From assembly GCF_027409185.1 (NCBI RefSeq), contig NC_084462.1, positions 43,224,679-43,288,678 of the forward strand: a DNA stretch of 64,000 nucleotides, read 5' to 3'. Origin of the DNA: Cynocephalus volans. Its lineage: Eukaryota > Chordata > Mammalia > Dermoptera > Cynocephalidae. Position numbers and translations under genes: made by a program. Under the pieces are notes generated by a model. The model did not search any database and was not told the origin of the DNA. It saw only the letters and a list, made by a program, of their open reading frames with translations. Positions 55,550 to 64,000 of this stretch are shown piece after piece; the first letter of the stretch is position 1, and every line of letters starts with the position of its first letter.

Positions 55550-58500
55550 CTTACAGCAAATGATTTTTTAAGAATACCAGTAGTAAAGCAGGAGGAAATG
55601 GAATTCGTTCCTCTCTGGTGCCCCCCAAGTTGGAAAATGGCTGTAGCACAAACTAACTTATTACAAATTCTTCCAAAATGATATTAAGCTGTATTTCCAC
55701 TGAGGTAAGGCAGGAAAAACAAGCAAGTCAAGAATTCTAAAACTGGCATGCTAAAGCAACTTGACGAAGCCCAAACTGTGCACAAGCATTAACTTCACTG
55801 AAGAGTTAAGAGACCAGGATTAAGAGAGGGAAAATCTAGGAACCCTCTAGAGAAATCTAAAATGATCATGTACAGTAAGTCCATGCCCTACAAATGTTCT
55901 TTTATTCTGGTAAAGAAAAAGAAAACTAAGCAGTGACCTGACCCAAAACTATCATAGGAAGAAAAGCAACATTAGCTCAAGACTGAGCAGCAAGAAAAAT
56001 ATGACTCCATTTGCCAGATAAAATAGGAAATCTCTGCAGCTGGCTTACCTCTGTGTCCATCACAAAGGGTCAGTCTATTCATCACATGACTGAATTTCTC
56101 AACTTAAACCGAATCGCATTGTCCAAATTCAGCCATCTATTTTCTGATTCGTAAAATACTATTCCACAGAAAAGTGAATCACTTCATTACTTCTTAACGT
56201 AACATAAGTTAGTTACATGTATATTAATTTAAAACAATTTCCTAATAAAAAGGAAACATAAAGAAGGTTCCAACTAAGATTTTTTAATGCTGGAACAAAC
56301 CAAGATTTAGTTTAAAATATATTTATAATAATTACAAATGATTACATGATTTTTTTAAATAAGGTCGTATCTGCAACAGAAGAGAAATAATTTGCCTAAA
56401 TCTGATCCTTTACTTCTAAAGGCTTAGGAATTGGTAAATCACTTAACTTGCAGATGCACCACTGCAGCACAGGTACTCTGGGCACAGGTGAATGAATGAA
56501 ACTGAAAGGGTACATCTAAACACTTGGTGTAAGACACTTGCTCAGGACGGTGAGTGACTACACACCTCAGCAACAGGGCTAGGAATTCAGGGTTTTATTC
56601 CCACGCTGATGGTCTCTTATAGAACATATGCCTCAGTCTTTTCAAATGTGATTTAGAATGTTAACTGTCACTAAGGAATCACAGACTTCTTCTGGAAGAT
56701 AAATATCTATAAAATGCACCATGGTCTTCAACAAATATATTACAAGATATATTTGGAACACTATTTACCAACAGCATAGAGGAAAAGTCATGAGATCCAG
56801 CAGCACCATATGGCCAAGTGCCAAAGGTTCTGATTATCTAAGATTTAAGAGATCCAATAGGTAATGACAGAATAGCTAAGGATAGAATAACAAAAAATCA
56901 TCTTTGTATCTTAGGAGTGTACATCAACTTTGGCCTAAATCTTAGTATCTGGCAGTGGATGTTTAAAATCTTTATTGGTATTTAAGCTAATAAAAGTTCT
57001 AACATCAATAGTTGTTAAGCATTACTCTTCTGCTTAAGCGAACATACTGTTACATTAAATTACATAAATATACCTTCCATAATCCTGGGGGCTAAGAAGA
57101 AAAAAAAAAAAATTACATAAATACAGGCAGACGATACAGATCCATTCTCTTTCATCTTATATATTCAACTACATGGGATGTGGAAATACTTTTTTGTCAA
57201 GTAGATAATCTGTTTTATCAATCGCTAGTAAACCATTTTTGCAAACTGTCTTTCAGCTGAGAAAACAATATGTTACTTACATCATATTGGAAAAAGAATG
57301 ACTCCAAGATTTCCAAGCAACACAGCTATTTTTCAAATCTGAACTCCCCTGCTGATCATTAGAAATAGTTTCAAATGTCCCATTCTTGGCCTTCATTTGT
57401 GCCAAACCCTGGACAAGTCTGCAACAAGGTCATAATTCCAAAACATCCACTTTCTGCATGGGGTGCTAAATAGCCTGTCCACCCTTTCTCTTAGCACGCC
57501 ATCATTCACTTTAGTTTGAGGTCTCCCCTGAAGCAAGCTGTGCTTATGTTATATAGAGGAAGTGTGGAATCAAAGCTATTTTGCTTCTATCTGCTGCAGG
57601 CTAATCAACTACTTCAAATTCATTACTTCCACTGCACTTACTGTACTGTGTTTAGAAACGCCATGGAGCAAACCCTGTCTTCAGTCAAGGTGCAGGTAGG
57701 TGGTGAACATGGCCCAAGAAGGTTCAGTGCTGGATCGACACACTCAAGATTGTAATAGTAGTTTGCTGGTTGGTCTTTGCAGGATGTATTTTTTAAAACA
57801 AACAAAACAAAGAGGGTAAGAACTCACTTATCAGATGACAATCTAAAGTGAGGCTGTTTTCTGTATCACATTCTTACCTAATTCCCAGTGACTTTAAATG
57901 CTGATAAACGAAGGACAGATTTTTGTTTCCTTTTACCAAAGAGCTGAAAATATTAAAAAGTTAAGGTAGACTAGAAATAAAACACAATTCCAATATGTTT
58001 TAAACCAGATTTAAATTTTTTTTGTTTAATTCAAATTGACCCAAAGCAAAACTTACATTACAAAGGAAGAACAAAATACGTTATGATATAACACACTAGG
58101 AGTTACATGAAAGCTAAATTTGTGGGCAAATGGCCTTATCCCAATCACATTCTGGGCTAATGAGTAATTCTGCAGGAAAGTTAGAATCTCAATTTCTTAT
58201 GGTCAACTCTGGTAATGAAACTACACATTCTTGTCTCGTAGGGTGTGCATCTGACAAATCGTGCTAGACTCCCTCAATGCTCCAGATGTGTACTCGTGCT
58301 CCTGCCAAAACACTGAATTCTCTAGCGGAAATGCTGTTCCAAGCATGACTGATAATGAATTAAAAAAAAAAAAACAAAAAACAGTCAAGTCCTCCAAACT
58401 AACAAGCATGGATTATTCTGTAGTAAATAGTTCAGAAATATGGGAATTAAATAATCTAAAAAACACTCTTACTCTGCTGTACATTTATAAACACAAATAT

Positions 58501-61265
58501 TTACAAAAAACTTGTTTGGAAAATATGAGGTTTGCAATTTATTAATGTTCATAATCTTTTATAAGCTGGTTTCTTTGGTGTACTTGCCACATATATTTTT
58601 ATAAAGGTTTAGTAATAGGCTTAAATAATAAATTTCAAAGAAACATAGGAGAATCAGTGACAAGTTTGACAATATTCTGAACATTTTAGCCAACATTCTG
58701 GAAAAACTTGTTAGTTGACTATCTGAAAATACCTGTTCTCTCTACTCATTATGTGACCACAGAATGCTTCTCTGCCGATCAAGTTCAAACGAGGACTTGA
58801 ATGTTCACCACTATATTCCACCAGTTACCAACTTGAGACATTTTAGTTATTGTTAAGTATGAAATGTGATTGGGATTTTATTAACAACAAAAATAAAACA
58901 TTCTTTTTAAGCTTCCAGGTAAATCAAACCTCAAACAATAAATAATGGAATTATACACTTCTTCATTAAATAGAAATTTCAGTTCCAGGAAGAGCTCATA
59001 ATTTTTTTCTGAAGTCACAGCAGCAATACAGAACAAAGAATTTACCTTAATCTAATCTTTTTACTTGGAATTCCCTGACTCAAACTTAGTGGCTAACTTA
59101 GTTTGGATATCTTTGAATGGCTGGGGAGAGAAAATCATTTTAAACTAACTGAATAAATTAATACACACAAATATGGAAATAAGCCCTGTGCAAATGTAAC
59201 ATTAAACATCATTGTTCAGAATGCAGGACCCCCACGCACCCTCCAGCCTCCTTACCTCCCTGGGTCTGGGGTTTTAGGGAGAAGTAACACTCAATATATT
59301 TCTGGTCACACCATGTCCCTAACTCTGTTGTTAATGTGTCTTAGCCCTGACCTTGGTATTGGTTTAAAGAATGAGAACACAGCTCAACAACTATCTTCAC
59401 AAGGGACTCTCTCTCTGGAAATAACATTTGGAGATATTTTATGGGAAAAGGACAGACCTTCCCTTGCTATCCATCAGGCTCCAGCTACAGTTTGGGGATT
59501 GGTTACAAAACTGGCTACACTCTGACTCGCTGCCTGCAAAACAAGTCTATGGACCACTTCAGCCATCCCCCAAATAATCCTTTTTCCCAAAGCTGCCTGA
59601 TCTTCGGAAACCTGGGCACTGCCTAGGCACAAGCAGATCAGATACTCTGATTCCCCAGCTACTCTGCATCCAAGAGAACGAACTCTGTGCTTGAGAAAGC
59701 AGCACTGCTGGCTCTGAAGAACGTAAAGCCAGAGCAGACTCCTGATTCTGTTTAGTTATACTTCCAGGTGAAGTAGTTTTATGCTTTATGACTTAAATCT
59801 AGAAATTCAGACAAGAGAAGCCCTTCATCTTGTAAACTTCTGATAACAAACTTATTAATAGTATGTAAATATTTTGAAGTTTCCCAAAGCACTAAGAAAC
59901 ATACTGGGACATTTGAAAAGGTTCTTCTGAGACTAATATGACCACAAATCAAGCACAGAATACATTCCCGAGGGCTTCACCATAGATGCCTAATGTCTCT
60001 GGAATCTTTCCCATTGTTATTGACACTTTATCATATCCATGTTTATACTGCAAAACGCATGCCCAATCAACCCAGAAAATAAAATAACTCTCCTGAAGAG
60101 CTTCACTGTGTATAACCTTAAAATAGATAGGAAATATCTATATTAGGAATTAGCATATTAGGAATTAACCAGACTTACAAATGTGCACCCATCAGAGATT
60201 TTTACCCTTTATTTTTTTTTTAACTAGGAAGAAAAAAAAAACTACCATGAAATCACCCCAAATTATTTAACCATTAATGCCAAATGGTTTAACAACATTT
60301 CAGGCTATTTTTTGGTAATACTTTACCACCAGAATATGAAATTTTCTGCTTAAAGTGAAGTAAAAGACAAAGCTTAAAATAGAAATTGCAACTGACATAC
60401 TACGACTCTGCAATGAAAATTAAAGTGGCGGCTCCTGTTCTCACGGGCATGTCAAAGCCAGCTGTGGAATGATGAACAGCAAGTGAAAAAATGGATAAAA
60501 TACACCAGAAAGAGTATTGCACGGGAGGCACTGTTTTAAAAACAGAATACACTGGCTTTATAAAGTTATTTTCTTTCCCATTAATTTTTTTGAAAGCACA
60601 ATTCAACTAGAGACAAAAGTTGAGACACAATGTCTCAGGGTAGTGTACTACAGTTGTTAAAAAAAATAAGTTAAAAACAAGAGCACACCAAAAGGAAAGC
60701 AGAGGTACTGAATTTATGTCATCCAAAAGCTACATTAATTAGGAAAAAGAACAGTTCAAAACAGCCAATTTGTACTCATTAAAAATGAATGAGGTGACAG
60801 CATTACTTCAAAAATTTCTTAGGGCATTTTCCAGTATAACCCAGGACGCCCCTGGGTGAAACTGTGCCTCCAAACTTTAACAAGTGCTCTGCTGGTTTAT
60901 AATACCGTGCTCACCAATGAAACCATACATTTGGAAAGGGTAAATTCTCCACTCCAAACCTGCTTGTGTCATTTTAGAAAAACAATATTTCTAAATGCAA
61001 TATTGTATAGAAAGCTTGGACCTCTTAAACTTGGACCAAGAAACCAAATTAAGACCTTCAAGCATGTGGTGTGTGTGTTCATATATATAAAAAAATCCCT
61101 CCCCTACGATGAAAACCAAACAAACAAACAAAAACCTAAAAGTGTATACCTGCTTTCTGACTTCACAGCAAATCAGAAATTGCATAGGATATACTTTGTG
61201 CAAGGCAAAAAGCCTTTTTAAGTATCTGGAATATAACTTCTAATCTCGCTCACAGTTCTGGTATC
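55550..61265 (-). other. ASB7: Probable ASB7 3' UTR and immediate downstream flank
   Basis: This AT-rich 5.7 kb follows the ASB7 stop codon on the minus strand and contains almost no recognisable interspersed repeat, unlike the rest of the window. That is what a long, constrained 3' UTR would look like. Several minus-strand AATAAA signals (read as tttatt on the plus strand) occur: 60208-60213, 58877-58882, 58538-58543, 56971-56976, 56594-56599 and 55901-55906. I cannot tell which is used, so the left limit is nominal and part of this may be intergenic. No open frame here has a recognisable domain. Confidence 0.5.
58538..58543 (-). promoter_or_regulatory. Candidate ASB7 polyadenylation signal AATAAA
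   Basis: On the minus strand the signal is followed some 25-45 bases later by a T/GT-rich stretch (ttttttgtaaatatttgtg), a reasonable downstream element. It is one of several candidates, and the choice is an inference. Confidence 0.3.
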
Positions 61266-61405
61266 TCAGATATCATCAAATTTGTGTTTTAAGTAGTCTT
61301 TCATGACCTTGGCAATTGGGAGCTCATCAAGTAGCTTTAGGTTTTGAAGGCCTATACATTGTCGAATTTTAATTCGGCACAGGTCCTGCAAGTTTCTGGG
61401 CTGTC
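61266..61405 (-). CDS. ASB7: ASB7 terminal coding exon (SOCS box), partial gene
   Basis: Read on the minus strand, this exon supplies the last 2 bases of a split codon, 45 residues and a TGA stop (61266-61268). The peptide begins QPRNLQDLCRIKIR and ends MKDYLKHKFDDI. It is a SOCS box: a BC-box with L-x-x-L-C-R-x-x-I that binds Elongin B/C, then a Cul5-box-like LDELPIAKVM. ASB proteins use an N-terminal ankyrin-repeat array to bind substrates and the SOCS box to recruit the Cullin-5/RBX2 ubiquitin ligase in the cytosol. The C-terminal sequence is what I recognise as ASB7, and other ASB paralogues differ more. The ankyrin exons lie beyond the right edge. The intron before it ends in a good pyrimidine tract and TAG acceptor (61406-61430). 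The frame is open across the whole exon, with no defect. Confidence 0.82.
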
Positions 61406-61430
61406 CTACAAAGACAGAAAAGAAGAAAAT
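61406..61430 (-). other. Splice acceptor of the ASB7 terminal exon
   Basis: On the minus strand the intron ends 'cttttctgtctttgtag' directly before GACAGCCC. It has a strong polypyrimidine tract with AG, and it sets the exon start and the reading phase. Confidence 0.8.
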
Positions 61431-61599
61431 GTCACAAAGCTACACAAGGCACAACAATTAAGGCAGGCATTTAGGTTTTAAAAAGAATTGTTCATTTCAC
61501 TGGAAAGCTTTCTCTATGGACTTTACATGCAAAAGACTGGAAAGACATCAACTAAAATGAAGTGTCCTGGATACCTTCATATGATGTTTCATTTGATAC

Positions 61600-61775
61600 T
61601 TTTCACAACCCCAGGATGGAAGATAATTTTAACTTCCTTTTACAAATAAGGATACTTAGTATCAGAGATTAAAGTAAATTGCTCAACATCAGATCATCAA
61701 TAAAGGTTTTATTTAGACTGAAACTAGAACAATTTCTTCTGATTCTGAGCCTGGTATTCTTTCCATTAGAAATCA
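61600..61775 (-). repeat. MIR SINE in ASB7 intron
   Basis: 'acaaataaggatacttagta', 'taaattgctcaacatcagat' and 'ctgagcctggtattctttc' are in reversed MIR order. Confidence 0.65.
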
Positions 61776-61789
61776 GGAGAATTCCAGTT

Positions 61790-61905
61790 TTCATCTTGAT
61801 AAGAAGGCCTCTGGGTGAGCCTGTGTGAGCAAATCACTTCTCTGGCCTGTTTCTCCATCTGAAAAGTGTGGGGACTGAAGGGGATGCTCTCTACTGTGAG
61901 GCCTC
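61790..61905 (+). repeat. MIR SINE in ASB7 intron
   Basis: 'gtgagcaaatcacttctctg' then 'gcctgtttctccatctgaaa' and 'gtgtggggactga' are the MIR core. Confidence 0.7.
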
Positions 61906-62289
61906 CTTTTAGCCCTGGGGCTAGAAGCCTCCATGCCTATGCCAGTCCTGCGGAGCTTTCCAAACAACATCTGTCCACCTGTTCACCATGATTCTGAACA
62001 CGGCAGAACCTTAGTGGTGAGGATGAGCAGCAGGGAGGGGTGTGAAAAAGCACCTCAAGCTATCCTGAATCTCTGCCGCTTCCAGCCTCACATCCTGACC
62101 ACCTGCTAATAAAAACCCCTGCTATAACCCAACTCAAAAGAAAAACCATAAAATCCAGCGTCTTCCACTTTCAAACACTGTTTTACCAAAATAATACAGA
62201 TGGCCATGAACACAAGCTGAAATTCTTCAACAGTGCTTCAGTAGCATTTGGAGTCACAAATATTCTGCTTTCACGTTAAACAGTAATAA

Positions 62290-62470
62290 TAATAAAAGCT
62301 CACATATGTTGAATACTTACTCTGTACCATGTATAAGCTCTTAACATATATTAACTCCTTTAATCCTTTTATGAGGGAAGTACTTTGATCATCATCCCCA
62401 TTTTATAGAGCATCGCGGAGAGATGAAGTCACAGGCCTTAAGTCAGGTAGAATGCCACATTTCAGTTGCT
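62290..62470 (-). repeat. MIR SINE in ASB7 intron
   Basis: 'attaactcctttaatccttt', 'catccccattttatagagca' and 'gaagtcacaggccttaagtc' are the reversed MIR. Confidence 0.8.
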
Positions 62471-62945
62471 CTCAAAGCTTGGGTCCAAAACCCCTTTACA
62501 CTTTTAAACATTATAAAGAACTCAAAAAAAGTTTTATGTGGGCTATAACTATGGATAATTACCATATTAGAAGTTAAAACAGAAACTTGAGAAATATTAA
62601 TTCATTTAAAAATAATAAAAATAAACCCATTACATGTTAACATAAATAATAAATTGTTATAAAAAATAACCATATTCCCCCCCCCAAAAAAAGTTAGTGA
62701 GGAACATGGTATTATTTTACATTTTTGCAAAGTTTTTCAATGTCTGGCTTAAGAGATGATAGTTGAATTTCCATATACACTTCTGCACTCAATCTGTTGA
62801 AATAAAATCACATCATCAAGTCTCTGGAAAACTCCACTTATACTCATGAGAGAAGGAGTGTGAAAAAGATAAATAATATCTAAGTATAATTAAGAAAATC
62901 ATTCTAACCTCACAGATACCCCGAAAGAGTCTTGGTAACCTGGAG
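62471..62945 (+). mobile_element. DNA transposon relic, probable hAT family
   Basis: 'gggtccaaaacccctttaca', 'ttatgtgggctataactatg', 'taaacccattacatgttaac', 'ctctggaaaactccacttat' and a closing 'gagtcttggtaacctggaga' follow a widespread mammalian element bounded by 'ctcaaag...' and '...gagaacc' ends. I do not name the subfamily. A C run lies near 62,680. Confidence 0.6.
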
Positions 62946-63374
62946 AACCACGTCTGTACTTAGTTCTTTATCCCTTACATGAATTGCACTTGTTTATAGT
63001 GATCTCCATTATTCAGAATTAAGTAATCCTTTATAAATGAAAAAGGCTCCCTAAGACTCACACCCCTGCTCTGTGAGGCCTGTATGAACATGTACTTTCC
63101 ACAAGAGTTACTGAATATACGGTTTCTGACAGAACCGCAGCAGAAGTAACTGCTCTCTCGGAAATGTCTGTAAACAAGGGTATGTGTATCCACAGATGTC
63201 TGCACAAGAATCCATGCCTGGATGTGCCTCACACACTCATGTGTCTCTTGGCAGGACTGTGGCTCCTCCATCTTCCAGATCTCTGCTAATCTTAGAACTT
63301 CACCAGAGGAGACTAGGTCAGCTTCCCCATCAGACACTCTCAGAGCTCCTTTCCTTTGGAACATTGAGCAAGGT

Positions 63375-63545
63375 TGTGACTTTACATTTATTTGGTGATT
63401 ATGTATTAATATTAATGCCCATCTTCCTCACTGTATGACATGTTCCATGAGGGCAGGACCATGTCTGGCTTCATTTGCCAATGCAAACCCAACGCCTGGC
63501 AGAGTACTCAACAAATACTAGATAAACGAATGAATGCTTAATAGG
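63375..63545 (+). repeat. L2 LINE 3' end in ASB7 intron
   Basis: 'gttccatgagggcaggacca', 'acccaacgcctggcagagta' then 'ctcaacaaatactagataaa' and 'cgaatgaatg' are the forward L2 terminus. Confidence 0.85.
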
Positions 63546-64000
63546 TTTGTCCTTAAAGGATAAAAGTCAACTCATTGCAAAACATACCCACATCAGCAGC
63601 AAATCATGTCCTAATCTGTTTTGAATTATTTTTCATCACCATTCATGCGCTACCTTTAGAAAGGGAATAAATTATTACTGCCATTTTGCAATAAATGCTT
63701 ATAGTATTTTATCTGCAAATGTAAACCAGAGTATAGATTAGATGTGAACCTTCTTTTTTTAAAGTAAAGAATTTGATTTTTCTAATAGATGGCTGGTTCT
63801 TTTCAAGTGTAGTTTTAATAAAAAGAACTACAATGTATTCAGGCAAAAAACAGATGAGGATAAAGTTGAAATATATAAGCATACATGCACAGTTAAATGA
63901 AAACATATCCAAGAAAGTGGTAAAAACTAAATTATTGGAATTTGCTTAGCTAAGGTAAAAAAGAAGGGATTGAGACAAAGGTTACGTAACAGGGGGTCTT

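Larger units (their letters stand above)
61406..64000 (-). other. ASB7: ASB7 last intron (partial)
   Basis: The sequence upstream of the terminal exon contains only old repeats and unclassified AT-rich DNA. I find no ankyrin-repeat exon in it, so the preceding exon must lie past 64,000. The open frame of 129 codons at 62,975-63,364 (minus) does not resemble an ankyrin repeat. 63,541-64,000 is AT-rich with nothing recognised. Confidence 0.65.

Noticed and set aside
62975..63364. 129-codon minus-strand frame as an upstream ASB7 exon
   Set aside because: No ankyrin-repeat pattern and no convincing splice sites; located in an intron.
1..64000. CRISPR array, bacterial operon, phage or other prokaryotic system
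   Set aside because: No spaced direct-repeat array or dense operon-like coding. The repeat content is plainly mammalian.

Overview
This is mammalian nuclear DNA. It is mostly intergenic and is built largely from old transposable-element remains, with the 3' end of one protein-coding gene at the right edge. The lineage clue is a set of five tRNA-Ile-derived SINEs (11.4, 44.9, 45.1, 45.7 and 47.8 kb). They exist as monomers and as dimers of two tRNA-like units joined by an 'atatagg'-type linker. I recognise this as the CYN SINE architecture of colugos (Dermoptera), so a flying lemur such as Galeopterus is the best guess. No Alu, B1/B2, carnivore SINEC or bat VES copy was seen. MIR, L2, L1M-type, MLT1 and MER5-type repeats fit any eutherian.

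The only confident coding sequence is a terminal exon on the minus strand at 61,266-61,405. It encodes a 45-residue SOCS box ending KFDDI, which I assign to ASB7, an ankyrin-repeat substrate receptor of a Cullin-5 E3 ligase. A strong splice acceptor lies at 61,406, and 61,406-64,000 is intron. The 5.7 kb to its left (about 55.55-61.27 kb) is AT-rich and almost free of recognisable repeats, and probably contains a long ASB7 3' UTR. In human, the DNA downstream of ASB7 is a gene-poor interval reaching towards ALDH1A3. The remaining 55 kb, which has no convincing gene, fits that.

Layout: 1-2,533 is a decayed, internally deleted ERV-L-like provirus (5' LTR cut by the window edge, gag, protease, start of RT, 3' LTR). 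2.5-20 kb is rich in L2 and MIR, with one L1 insertion, one MLT1 LTR and a monomeric CYN SINE. 20-26.7 kb is AT-rich old L1. 26.7-38 kb is mixed L2/MIR/hAT relics, unclassified DNA and a duplicated GT microsatellite. 38-48 kb carries L2, an L1 split by an MST/THE1-like LTR, an MLT1 LTR, an ERV1-type solo LTR and a cluster of four CYN SINEs, two of them back to back. 48-55 kb is mostly unclassified, with a CpG-dense patch at about 52.15-52.69 kb.

No CRISPR array, bacterial operon or new enzymatic system is present. The most noteworthy items are the SINE cluster with its inverted pair, the ERV-L provirus, the repeat-poor ASB7 3' flank and the CpG-dense patch. Repeat names come from recognising consensus-like motifs by eye, so subfamily labels and exact edges are approximate. 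Edges backed by target-site duplications are stated as such.
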